From the NCBI GenBank assembly GCA_030849805.1, contig JASANZ010002159.1:1-56508 (forward strand): a stretch of DNA of 56,508 nucleotides, in the 5' to 3' direction. Made by a program: the position numbers and the translations under genes. The DNA comes from Sergeia podlipaevii. Lineage: Eukaryota; Euglenozoa; Kinetoplastea; Trypanosomatida; Trypanosomatidae. Below are positions 48,646-56,508 of the stretch, in pieces. The notes below the pieces were generated by a model. The model ran no database searches. It was not told where the DNA came from and worked only from the letters and a program-made list of their open reading frames with translations. Every line of letters begins with the position of its first letter. Position 1 is the first letter of the stretch.

Positions 48646-49872
48646 TTACTTAATAATAAGGGTACGCATACTGCACTCGAGATCTGCAATACGCTGCCTC
48701 AACTCTACCGCCACATCCTTATCAACATCCATGATAAGGTACCCAATTGACTTTTCAGTCGCCAAAAACTGCAGGCCAATATTGCATCCAAGGTCCACTG
48801 CAATTTTGTTGATGTCCTTTAGGGCACCAGGAACATTGTGATGAACATTTGTGATACGGAACATACCAGGAGAAACACGTGGAGGAGTAAGCTGAGGGAA
48901 GTTTACTGCACCGGTGGTGGCGCCATTTGTGACAAACTGCGCCAAAGCGGTTCCCACTTCTATACCAATTGCAGTTTGGGCTTCATTTGTTGACCCACCA
49001 ATGTGGGGCGTAAGAATAACATTTGGGATTCCTTGGAGAGGGGTGCGATGCGCCTCCTTGGGTGAACCAGGCTCAACAGGGAAAACGTCGACAGCTGCAC
49101 CAGCCAAATGCTCGCACTTCAAAGCAGCAGCAACAGCATCTAGGTCCATGACCGTACCACGGCTGAGGTTCAGCAGATAGGAGCCACGCTTCATCATTTC
49201 AAGCTCCTTTTCACCAATCATTCCCTTTGTATCTGAAGTTTCTGGGACGTGAATGGTAACAAAATCCGAAACGGCCAAAAGATCATTTATATGCTGCATT
49301 TTTGTTGCGTTGCCAATAACAAGGGTGGGAATAATGTCATAGAAAACAACATTCATGCCCAGCGCTTCCGCTAATACGCCTACCTGAGAACCAATGTGGC
49401 CGTATCCAATAATACCAAGTGTCTTCCCACGAACTTCGTAGCAACCCACGTGAGTCTTTTGCCATATGCCTTGGTGAACCTCTTCGCTCCTCTGCGTAAG
49501 CTTTCGAGCAAGGCAGATAATTTCGGCAATAACGAGCTCAGCAACACTGCGAGTATTCGCAAATGGCGAGTTGAAAATGGCAACACCGCGTTTGTTGGCA
49601 TACTCAAGGTCTACCTGGTTCGTCCCGATGCAAAAGCAGCCAATTGCAAGAAGTCTTGGGGCGGCGTCAAATATTTCCCGTGTAACATGTGTCTTGCTGC
49701 GAATACCAAGAAAGTGGACGTCCTTAATTTTCTCAATAAGCTCTTCTGTGGAAAGGGCTGTTGGAAGTGCCTCCACAATGCATCCACGCGCCTCCAAGAG
49801 TTGCTTCGCGGCAGGATTGACGCCCTCAAGAAGCAAGGCGTGATAAGGTGGATTGGCAATGACTGGCTTCAT
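48646..49872 (-). CDS. serA: D-3-phosphoglycerate dehydrogenase (SerA type)
   Basis: NAD-dependent oxidation of 3-phosphoglycerate to 3-phosphohydroxypyruvate, the first step of serine synthesis. At 408 residues with a C-terminal ACT domain (about 332-408) it is the short bacterial SerA type, and resembles the gammaproteobacterial enzyme closely: AIGCFCIGTNQVDLEYANKR, FNSPFANTRSVAELVI, the NAD site LGIIGYGHIGSQVG near 152, NLSRGTVMDLDA with the catalytic Arg, VFPVEPGSP with Glu, and LTPHIGGSTNEAQ with His. The ACT domain predicts feedback control by serine. No PTS1 is present, in contrast to the adjacent transaminase. The bacterial look suggests an old lateral acquisition, as noted for other kinetoplastid enzymes. 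The ATG at 49872 follows an acceptor at 49893. Confidence 0.96.
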   Translation of the reverse strand: MKPVIANPPYHALLLEGVNPAAKQLLEARGCIVEALPTALSTEELIEKIKDVHFLGIRSKTHVTREIFDAAPRLLAIGCFCIGTNQVDLEYANKRGVAIFNSPFANTRSVAELVIAEIICLARKLTQRSEEVHQGIWQKTHVGCYEVRGKTLGIIGYGHIGSQVGVLAEALGMNVVFYDIIPTLVIGNATKMQHINDLLAVSDFVTIHVPETSDTKGMIGEKELEMMKRGSYLLNLSRGTVMDLDAVAAALKCEHLAGAAVDVFPVEPGSPKEAHRTPLQGIPNVILTPHIGGSTNEAQTAIGIEVGTALAQFVTNGATTGAVNFPQLTPPRVSPGMFRITNVHHNVPGALKDINKIAVDLGCNIGLQFLATEKSIGYLIMDVDKDVAVELRQRIADLECSMRTLIIK

Positions 49873-50354
49873 GATTTCGCTTAGTTATTATACTGTAGAA
49901 AAAAAAAATGTGTGCAAGGCTTTGGAAGAACCGCACTTGGTATACAACCTTGATACACGAAAAATCAAATCAAAAGATAAAAATAGAGCAATGCTAGAAA
50001 AAAAAAAAACAAAGAAAAAACTAAAACAAATTACTTCGAGTACCAAAAAGAAAGGATCGCAGGTACAAAGTCAGTGCTATTTAGCTAATGCGTGCAGCAA
50101 CCGAGAAAAAAAAGAAAACAATATCAACCAAATAGCATATAACAACAGGGAATATACACATAATATTTGCTGCTAGCTTTTCATTAGCGTAGTTGCAATA
50201 GTAGATACAAAAGTAAAAACATTATCTGCTGTGAAGGTACAAACGTGAAAAAAGAGTAGAAAAATGTCCTTTACGAATGCACAAACTTCTACTCGGTTCC
50301 CTACAACTATCTCAAAACAACAAAAAAAGAATGGTACCTTTGTGATGTTTGATT
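49873..50354. other. Intergenic spacer
   Basis: Besides the PGDH splice acceptor I see nothing; A-rich throughout. Confidence 0.55.
49893..49912 (-). promoter_or_regulatory. Trans-splice acceptor of PGDH
   Basis: On the minus strand a run of T then CTACAG, with the AG at the complement of 49893-49894, about 20 nt before the ATG. Confidence 0.65.
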
Positions 50355-51023
50355 TCAAGTATCTTCGCATTCAGCTTCGTGCTTAATAGAAACACGCTGA
50401 ATGAGGACAGGAAGCTGGCAACGGATCTCATCAATGTTACTAGGAATTTGGTATAAAGCAGAAATCTCTTTCCACATCAGTGGAACATGAATGCCTCTAT
50501 CTGGGCAAATCTGGGCCTTTGTTCCATCCGCACTCAAATCCACAATGTTGCCGGTTATAATCTCCGAAGTGTCCGCGTAGAAACAGCAGCATTCTGAACC
50601 AAGTGTTGATTTGCGCTCACTGTTCTTTATCACTGGCTGACTACCGGAAACGAGAGGAGAAAGCCCGATTGATGACAGCAGAGCATCGTCCGAACGCAAA
50701 AAACCTTGAACAGCATTTGGATGACAGAAACCAGCGAGGCGTACAGCCTGCCTGTGCGGTGAATCAGTTCTCTCCAATTTGATTGTAGTGCGCTCGCGTT
50801 TTCGCGCTTCTGGAGGAAAAGTGTCTTCCTCCCGGTCAGATACAACCACCATTGACTCACTTTGGCTGGCGTCGCTCAGATCAGGATAAAAAGAACGACC
50901 ATCAAGAGTGCCATTAAATTTCCGTGGAAGACGCACGTCTTCATCGTTTGACCGATTCATCACATGCTGAATGAATTCTAGCAGAGGAAGCAAGTGTCTT
51001 CTATATTGCGGTGAGGAAGACAT
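50355..51023 (-). CDS. Hypothetical protein, first gene of the array
   Basis: I do not recognise it. The 222-residue product has a short helical N-terminus (RRHLLPLLEFIQHVMNRS), a charged, probably disordered middle (about 50-105) and a more structured C-terminal part (about 140-215) with TLGSECCCFYADTSEI, IVDLSADGTKAQICPDRG and VPLMWKEISALYQI. Five Cys residues lie in the C-terminal part (three of them adjacent). GC content is lower than in genes to the left. It is the most upstream gene of the minus-strand array, and a pyrimidine tract plus TAG acceptor (51062-51063) precedes the ATG at 51023. Confidence 0.75.
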   Translation of the reverse strand: MSSSPQYRRHLLPLLEFIQHVMNRSNDEDVRLPRKFNGTLDGRSFYPDLSDASQSESMVVVSDREEDTFPPEARKRERTTIKLERTDSPHRQAVRLAGFCHPNAVQGFLRSDDALLSSIGLSPLVSGSQPVIKNSERKSTLGSECCCFYADTSEIITGNIVDLSADGTKAQICPDRGIHVPLMWKEISALYQIPSNIDEIRCQLPVLIQRVSIKHEAECEDT

Positions 51024-51061
51024 TGATTACCCTAATCTCTATTTACTTTATGGGATGCCTG

Positions 51062-51105
51062 CTACAAGGAGAATCAAGATCAGGAGGAAGAATACGATAA
51101 CAGAA
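51062..51105 (-). promoter_or_regulatory. Trans-splice acceptor of the first gene
   Basis: The minus strand has TATTCTTCCTCCTGATCTTG then ATTCTCCTTGTAG; the AG is the complement of 51062-51063, about 40 nt before the ATG. Confidence 0.6.
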
Positions 51106-51189
51106 AGAAAAATCGCTCTGGGAATGGTTACCTGAGAACTGCTAGAAGGAATAGTTGATCACTTTTTGTGATTCATATAGCACGATTGT

Positions 51190-51460
51190 TGTTGTAGTTG
51201 TTTTTTGGCGGAGGTGGGGGGGGGGGGGCTCGCTTGTAATCGCTTCCCCGGGGCCGCTCAATGTTGGGGGTGCGCTGGGGCGGGGGGCGGCGACGAGAAC
51301 GCGGGGAAACCTGCCGTGATGAACCGCAATCGGTCCGATCAATTTCCTTTACACCCGTTGCGAGGATGTATGCTCGTTTTGCTTTGCCGCAACGTTATGC
51401 ACGCAGGTGTGTGCGTAGTGTCTTAGCAAACGTAGCGGGCTGGCATAAAGCGGTAGGTGG
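51190..51460. promoter_or_regulatory. GC-rich, poly(G) candidate transcription-start region
   Basis: A 13-nt G-run (51216-51228) is followed by CCCCGGGG, GGGGGTGCGCTGGGGCGGGG and more G-tracts up to about 51310, in an otherwise AT-rich neighbourhood. It lies some 200 nt upstream of the first gene of the array. G-tracts are known at Leishmania and Trypanosoma transcription start regions. The plus-strand G-tracts could form a quadruplex. Promoter function is inference. Confidence 0.4.
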
Positions 51461-53609
51461 AAGGCCTGAGGCAGCATTAATGGTGAGTGAAATTTGCTTT
51501 TCATCTTATTTCATGGCTAAAAACAACTACAAAACAACTATAGCTATCTATTCCCTAGCTATTCTCGTGCTTAGTTTGCGTAACCACTGTGTTTTAGTTC
51601 GGTATGTTCCACCTTCGTGAAGATGTCATTGCATTTTATCTCTTCATTCGTGAACAATGGCCATTAATGTACTTTCACATCGATCACTTTTTTTTGACCA
51701 GGGAGCTGAAAATGATTCAAAAGTGACGTATCATATGATGCACACATTAAAGTTAACCCCTTTCAAACATTTATCCAGTTTTTTATTTTTGATCAACACA
51801 TTGATATCAATGACGTTCAGCTATACTGATCCACGGCACAACGTATTATAACAGCAGCCGCATGACATTGTTGGCCACTTGGAAGCATGGTTAAACAAAC
51901 GCCGCCACTCCATCCTTCATGGCGTAATAGGTGTATAATTTCAGGTTGCTACACCTACCTGAGGCGCCTACTCTGGGTTAGATTAGACGTGGAAAACCAT
52001 GTTGCAGGAGTAGATGCTCCGGAGAGACTCTCAAAAGGAACCATCGATCGCGTTTAGCACCTCGAGTTGAGAGAAGCACTATGAAATTATTTGTGCCACT
52101 GAGCTGCACCAACACACGTCAAGGTCACTTCTGTAGTCGTAAAAAGATCTTGCCATGACCTGTGACCATACTTTCAGGGAGCGGCCGCAGGGGATCCACC
52201 GCTGACTGGGTTTCTCACGCACGCTAGAAATGGCAGCGTGGTGAAACGCATGGTTTCTCCACCCCGCGGAGAGGGGGGGGGGGCGTTAGTAGGTATGAGT
52301 CTAGGTGTCTCTTCTATGGCTGAGTTTCAAAAACAAGCAATGTTATGCGTAAATGCATCTCCTCATCTTCTAGCATGCGCTGGCGACCCAGTGGCAGCCA
52401 CTGAAAGGACGGTGTCAGCAGACGACGAAAAAATTGTATCTTTAAAGGCATAAGCGGTCTTTCTGGCGCACATTCACTGAAGAGTATTACTGTAGAGCAT
52501 ACAAATATTCGATGGTGGATGCTACGCATAGTGAAGTTTGAAAAAATGGATACTTTTAATAGTGTCTTGAGATTGTTGTCTACTTGGCTCATTTTCAAGA
52601 TCTTTCTTTTCTTTTTTCAGTTTTTGTATCATCTAGGTACGTTTGTACAGAGGAAAGATTAAATTGGAAACCATAGGTGTTCTATCTTTATCTTTAGAAA
52701 ATGTCTCGTGTTTGTGCTATTTACAAGATTTGACATTGCTGCTTTTAATTTGCGCCAGTTATTTTGTGTGTGAAAGGGAGAAAATTTTGTGATCCTCCCT
52801 CTCTGGCCAAACCTAAAAATATCGGCTTCTGTGTGGTTGCACATTTTCACTGTACCATGTTTTTATGGGCTTATTTGCTTTCTACCGCAGGAGTTCTGGT
52901 GGTTGATCAACTGAAGAGGGTCTATTTTTGAATGTTTTGTCATTTTTGATACAAATATGTCTCTTTATTGCGTTGTTTGTGTTGTAGGCGTCGACCATTT
53001 TTTCTCATTTAAAAGATCAGTACGTGAAGGTTCTCAACATGTTTCATTGTTTTTGAAATGTGCTGTAGTATTTCAGCACTTGTGAAAAAATACTGTTATA
53101 CAGTTCAGGCTTTTGCCGCTGTTATGCCGTACATTCATATTATTGATAACATTCTTTTGTACCCAATATGTTTATCTTTTTTTCATTTTTGATAATTTTT
53201 CAGAAGCAGCAGCATTCCGTTTGCTGAAGAGCTGAGGTGGTCCTTTCGATCACTTGGCTGCTATTCCTCAAAGGATTTCGAATCCAAACGTAAATATCTT
53301 TTATCTTTTGCTTTTATTTAACAGCAGTCTCTGCCAGCTGTGACGAGTTGATGTTTACATTCTATCAGGTTGTTTTTTTTCTCTTCTGGGCATCTCCCAC
53401 AGCTTTTTTCTATTTCTGTTTATTTTACGATCAAAGCAAATGCTCCTACCAAAGTCTCCTTCATGTTAATATAAACAATAGAACATGATTTGGCACGCTT
53501 TATGTAGTCTTCCCATCACAATATCTGTCGCGCAGTAGCCACCTATCGTGGGAGTTTAGGGTTTACAAGCAGCGTTTCTCTTACTCACTTTCCAGCAAAA
53601 AGGAAAAAG

Positions 53610-54056
53610 ATGGAAGAGCAAGCGGAGCTTTATCTGCGCAATAAAATTGAAATGCTAATATGTGAATTATGAACATTAATCAAATAAATGAGAAGGAAAT
53701 GAAGATGCGATGGGAAAGATGGCAAAGAGAGCAATATAGTGCGAACGCGGAAAACAAATTTAACATATGAAGAGAAAAATTATGAGAGGAAGAAATAGAA
53801 GCATACTTTTAAGAGAACCATGAACAATAACGATGAAAGAAACATAGAGAGAAGGTTAAGAAACGAAGCCATAAAATGAAATGAAAAATAATAACCAATC
53901 TTTATGTGGTAATTGCCACTGCACCTCACCCTCTCTTACCAAGGACGACTTGCCTCTCAGTCAAGCTTTGCCTCTCTCTGCTTCATGAGCAACCTGGCAG
54001 GTTCGTTGCTACTTCTCTCAAAGCACGGCTCTACCACCTCTCTCTCAGCACAGTGA
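53610..54056 (+). pseudogene. Possible decayed coiled-coil coding remnant
   Basis: The plus strand contains short frames rich in Glu, Lys, Arg, Asn and Gln (MEEQAELYLRNKIEMLICEL at 53610, then MNINQINEKEMKMRWERWQR from 53669), interrupted by frame changes. Consecutive frames overlap as ATGA. This could be a decayed charged helical gene, or a purine-rich stretch that looks like one. I recognise no family. Confidence 0.25.
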
Positions 54057-54076
54057 TCTTCCATTTCTGAGGGGGC

Positions 54077-54098
54077 TTGGGGGGCGTCAGCCCCCCAA
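54077..54098. repeat. GC-rich perfect stem-loop
   Basis: TTGGGGGGC, loop GTCA, GCCCCCCAA: a 9-bp perfect stem with a 4-nt loop inside the decayed region. Confidence 0.9.
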
Positions 54099-54347
54099 TT
54101 AAGAAGCTGATGAAGAATCCCAAGGCGATTGTAAGAAGGCGCTCTCAAACGCAAGATTAGCGTAGAATTGTTCCTCAGTTTTATTATAACAGTGACATTC
54201 ATTCAGGCTGGTAGAGCTGCGGTGGCCACTATATCCTCGAGCTGCGTGTACCGCTAAGGATTGTGCATTCACTAGTGGAGTCTTCAACGCTGCTGTGCCA
54301 CTGAGGAGAGCAGCAGACAGGAGGAATGACATGACAGGCGCTTTCAT
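54099..54347 (-). CDS. Doubtful small secreted protein
   Basis: An ATG frame of 82 residues whose first 25-30 positions read as a signal peptide (MKAPVMSFLLSAALLSGTAA). The remainder is small and unrecognised, with two Cys. The opposite strand also has coding-like fragments in this interval, so this may be chance or a remnant. Confidence 0.2.
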   Translation of the reverse strand: MKAPVMSFLLSAALLSGTAALKTPLVNAQSLAVHAARGYSGHRSSTSLNECHCYNKTEEQFYANLAFESAFLQSPWDSSSAS

Positions 54348-54669
54348 GGAGCCTTCCTGCGCACGCTTTAACTGAGGCAACACTCAATATGAGCAGTTCC
54401 TACCGCCGCAGCTACCCAATAGACTCACCTTTGCTGTGCTCACAGCCTTCCTCACAAAATGCTCTATTCAGCTTCTGTAGTGCATTCTCAGAACATTTCA
54501 AAGTTGAATGAAGAAGGACGTCTCTCTCGTTGCAAAGCATCAGGCAAGCAACTTCACTGAGCACCAGGATGCCATTGGAAAACGTGAGTTGCATTTTCGT
54601 TAACACAGGCCTACAGAATCATGGCTCTCAGCGAAGGCTCACCTCTCTCAATATATGGAAGGATCATCT

Positions 54670-55083
54670 CTTTGAGGCCGGCATATAGCCGCTGCAGTCA
54701 TTGCGCCTGGAGTACTGCTAAATCTGATGACATTCAATAGACATGGCGGCACACCGCACCAAAGAATGGTGAGAGGGACAATAACAATGGCTATCTCTTT
54801 CACCATGGTTGCAGCAGTGATCTCATCAATATTGTTTGTCTATCTGGTATCAAAGCTGTCCCTCACGTTTCCTTAATTCTGGCACTTCCTGCTTGGTGTA
54901 CGATTCAAAGGCAAGCTGTGTAGCACTGACACTTCAAGTGGGCACTACTTCCATAAGCAAGCATGGTATCGCACGCATATTCCAGATGCGTGAGTGAGGT
55001 ACCCTAAAAAGATTGTGACAGTACACTTCAAGAAGGAAAAGATCACCACAATAGGTGAAGCTGAGAAGTGTAATAGTGACAAC
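54670..55083 (+). pseudogene. Possible decayed membrane-protein fragment
   Basis: In one plus-strand frame about 54690-54875 encodes a hydrophobic stretch (MVAAVISSILFVYLVSKLSL, ending TFP at a stop), preceded by a second apolar segment. After the stop, two further frames encode plausible soluble pieces (FLLGVRFKGKLCSTDTSSGH; VRYPKKIVTVHFKKEKITTI) up to 55083. The frame changes and stops suggest a broken gene on the plus strand; no family recognised. Confidence 0.25.
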
Positions 55084-55236
55084 TGATATAGCGTTCTTGA
55101 GAATGGTGACACACCGACGTTAAACCTGGAGGGCAGACGGAGTTTCGGCCTCGCCGGCTGCCCAAGAGCGTGGTTCATCCACACAGGGAGGCCGCCCCAC
55201 GTGAGCCAGCTTGCATGTGACGGGATTACCCCTGCG

Positions 55237-56106
55237 ATGCGGGGGCTGCACATTGCGTGCCTGCGGGACCTGCGCGTGATGCCGGAGGAGCTGCTTGCCC
55301 TCGACATACCGCAGGCCGTGGTGGAGCTAGTGAGGCGCCAGTCGCTGGCCCGGCACTGGAAGTGGTCCACCATCTCGAAGCGTCTGTCGGCGATGGCAGG
55401 TGCCCTGCGCGACCTTGCGCTGTACACCAACCAGACGGAGGGCGTGAACCTGCGTCAGTGCCCGGTGTGGGTGGCCGCGACGAAGCTGGTGCTGGAGGTG
55501 GACGTGGAGCACGCGCGTGCGGAGCTCGAGCGCAAGTCCCCGGAGGCGTCCCTGATGCTGCAGCTGATGTGGGTGCTTGCGGCGCGTGCGTCGGATGTGA
55601 CCACGCTGCAGAGGCGGGATATCCGTCTGGCGGACAAGCCCAACGCGCAGGGTCGCTACCCGCTTGTGGTGAAGATGCGTCGCGGCAAGGGTGCCAAGCT
55701 GGGCGGGCCTTACAACGCCAGCTCGAGCCTGTCACGCACGGATGCGTCGTCCCTTGCGAAGCTGCTGACCCAGCTGCGGAGCAAGCAGGTTGTGTTCCGG
55801 CAGAGCGGGGACCTGTGCACGCTGATCCGGAGCGCTCTGCGGGAGCAGGAGCCAGGGTCCGCACTGCCGTCGGTCCGGAAGGGTGCGCTGCGCACTCTGG
55901 CGAATGGCGGCACGTCCTCGGCGACGCTGATGCGGCTGGCTGGTCACAGGCGCCTGAAGACGCTGGAGCGCTACCTCGGCTTTGGCCTCCCACCGGTCGC
56001 AGCCTCGGCAGCGGACGCGATCGCGCTGGACGGCGCCGACCCCGTGACCCTCCGACGGCGGAGAGGCTGGGCCACAAGGCCCCCAACGCTTCGGAGCTTG
56101 GCGTGA
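55237..56106 (+). CDS. Tyrosine recombinase of the retroelement
   Basis: The frame is open from 55087, after a TGA at 55084, but the first ATG is at 55237, giving 289 residues; a start further upstream by fusion cannot be excluded. A helical N-terminal core-binding region (about 1-105) precedes the catalytic domain. ARASDVTTLQRRDI carries the first catalytic Arg, MRRGKGAK the beta-strand Lys, VRKGALRTLANGG the second Arg, and LAGHRRLKTLERYLG the final His/Tyr pair. The His normally three residues before the second Arg is absent (Gly there). The C-terminal tail is Arg/Pro-rich and overlaps the frame of the downstream gene. It would integrate or circularise the element's DNA. Confidence 0.85.
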   Translation: MRGLHIACLRDLRVMPEELLALDIPQAVVELVRRQSLARHWKWSTISKRLSAMAGALRDLALYTNQTEGVNLRQCPVWVAATKLVLEVDVEHARAELERKSPEASLMLQLMWVLAARASDVTTLQRRDIRLADKPNAQGRYPLVVKMRRGKGAKLGGPYNASSSLSRTDASSLAKLLTQLRSKQVVFRQSGDLCTLIRSALREQEPGSALPSVRKGALRTLANGGTSSATLMRLAGHRRLKTLERYLGFGLPPVAASAADAIALDGADPVTLRRRRGWATRPPTLRSLA

Positions 56107-56201
56107 GGAACGAGGACCTGTACGTGGAGATGCAGCGGCTGAATGGTGTGGCCGAGGCGGACATTGTTGTGCTGCCCCACCACAGCAGCTAGCCACTGCA
56201 T

Positions 56202-56508
56202 CTGAAGGTGACGACCCCTCTCAACATCGACGCCGTGCTCCCCCTGCACACCTCCCGGAGTTCGACCAAGGACTTCCTGCACGCCGCGCTGCGCTACATA
56301 GACCCCGCCATGTTCCAGTACAAGCACCTGTCCCGCACCATCAAGGCCACGAGCCTGAGCGCCGCTGATATTGCGCGCGCCGTGGAGATGGGCAAGTTTG
56401 AGGCGTGCGACCCACGCGAGGTGCGCGGTCCGCGACTTCCGAACAACGTGTACGGCGTCAACCTGTTCGCGGTGCCCGAGCTGAAGGGCCGGCGCCGGCT
56501 GATCAGCG
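56202..56508 (+). CDS. Reverse transcriptase, N-terminal part, cut by the window
   Basis: In a different frame from the recombinase, the sequence reads without stops to the edge: LKVTTPLNIDAVLPLHTSRS, a helical linker, then VYGVNLFAVPELKGRRRLIS. The NLFAVPELKGRRRLI segment resembles the first fingers motif of LTR-type and DIRS-type reverse transcriptases. The same frame is open upstream but closed by a TAG at 56190-56192; the residues just before it (EMQRLNGVAEADIVVLPHHS) look coding, so the TAG may be a single-base break in one long frame, or the RT may begin downstream (ATG at 56310). The catalytic region lies outside the window. Confidence 0.6.
   Translation, partial: MKVTTPLNIDAVLPLHTSRSSTKDFLHAALRYIDPAMFQYKHLSRTIKATSLSAADIARAVEMGKFEACDPREVRGPRLPNNVYGVNLFAVPELKGRRRLIS

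Larger units (their letters stand above)
51024..55086. other. Gene-poor region between the array and the retroelement
   Basis: No intact gene is recognised in this 4-kb stretch. After the G-rich part (51.2-51.45 kb) comes mixed sequence to 52.45 kb with an 11-nt G-run at 52273-52283, then a T-rich plus strand to about 53.56 kb, a purine-rich plus strand at 53.59-53.89 kb, and sequence with coding-like fragments in changing frames on both strands at 53.6-55.08 kb. The reversal of strand bias fits the end of the minus-strand unit. A single TTAGGG-like motif near 53558 is not a telomeric array. Confidence 0.6.
55087..56508 (+). mobile_element. Tyrosine-recombinase retroelement (VIPER/DIRS order or TATE-like)
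   Basis: Composition jumps to GC-rich at about 55.12 kb and coding switches to the plus strand. A tyrosine recombinase frame is followed in another frame by the N-terminal portion of a reverse transcriptase, the order of VIPER and DIRS-like elements of trypanosomatids; TATE-like elements are the other candidate. No upstream gag-like frame is seen, so the copy may be 5'-truncated, or the left boundary may lie elsewhere. The element runs off the right edge. Terminal repeats cannot be judged. Confidence 0.75.

Noticed and set aside
51261..51620. 119-codon plus-strand frame over the G-rich region
   Set aside because: Arg/Gly-rich because of the G-tracts, no domain recognised; better explained by composition.
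52250..52453. 67-codon plus-strand ATG frame
   Set aside because: Contains the poly(G) run and is unrecognisable; no acceptor seen upstream.
53555..53567. TTTAGGGTTTA as telomeric repeat
   Set aside because: A single unit, not an array; no evidence of a chromosome end.
55226..56192. Long frames in the other five readings across the recombinase
   Set aside because: GC-rich DNA keeps other frames open; only one frame carries the tyrosine recombinase motifs.
1..56508. tRNA, rRNA, snRNA or CRISPR features
   Set aside because: No clear box A/box B pairs, rRNA-like blocks or regularly spaced repeats were found by eye in the spacers.

Overview
The window is nuclear DNA of a kinetoplastid, almost certainly a trypanosomatid. 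Twenty-one substantial genes lie head to tail on the minus strand over the first 51 kb, none has an intron, and they are separated by 0.3-1.8 kb spacers rich in homopolymers, CA and TA microsatellites and purine runs (polypyrimidine on the coding strand). Several starts sit just after a polypyrimidine-AG signal, as expected for trans-spliced polycistronic transcription. The gene set (P5C dehydrogenase, acyl-CoA synthetase, ABCF protein, GAT-type acyltransferase, COX11, SerA-type dehydrogenase) recalls Leishmania chromosome 3 from memory; this was not checked by search. The genus cannot be fixed from the sequence alone.

Layout from high to low coordinate, which is the direction of transcription: unknown protein, D-3-phosphoglycerate dehydrogenase, 2-aminoethylphosphonate transaminase with a C-terminal SKL, PTEN-like phosphatase, TYW2-like wybutosine enzyme with a membrane anchor, a 1020-residue unknown, glycerolipid acyltransferase, primase large subunit, COX11, a CH-domain coiled-coil protein, an LRR coiled-coil protein, NAA50-like acetyltransferase, a small unknown, an L51/S25-domain mitoribosomal protein, an ABCF ATPase, a probable short cysteine-rich gene, a small unknown, a divergent Eco1/ESCO-like protein, U2AF35, P5C dehydrogenase, an atypical MAPK-like kinase, an unknown, and a probably dually acylated long-chain acyl-CoA synthetase. 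These are mostly housekeeping genes for unrelated processes, as is usual in a trypanosomatid polycistronic unit; grouping does not imply a shared pathway. PGDH and the phosphonate transaminase are the only neighbouring small-molecule enzymes that might be connected.

From about 51 kb to 55.1 kb no intact gene is recognisable. Two poly(G) tracts and a GC-rich burst lie just upstream of the first gene, then come a T-rich stretch, a purine-rich stretch and broken coding-like fragments on both strands. This fits a transcription-start or strand-switch region with decayed sequence. At about 55.1 kb the composition turns abruptly GC-rich and a plus-strand retroelement begins: a tyrosine recombinase followed by the N-terminal part of a reverse transcriptase that runs off the window. 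The arrangement matches the VIPER/DIRS order (TATE-like elements are the other candidate).

Start codons were chosen as real ATGs; several longer open frames begin at TTG or GTG and were shortened accordingly.
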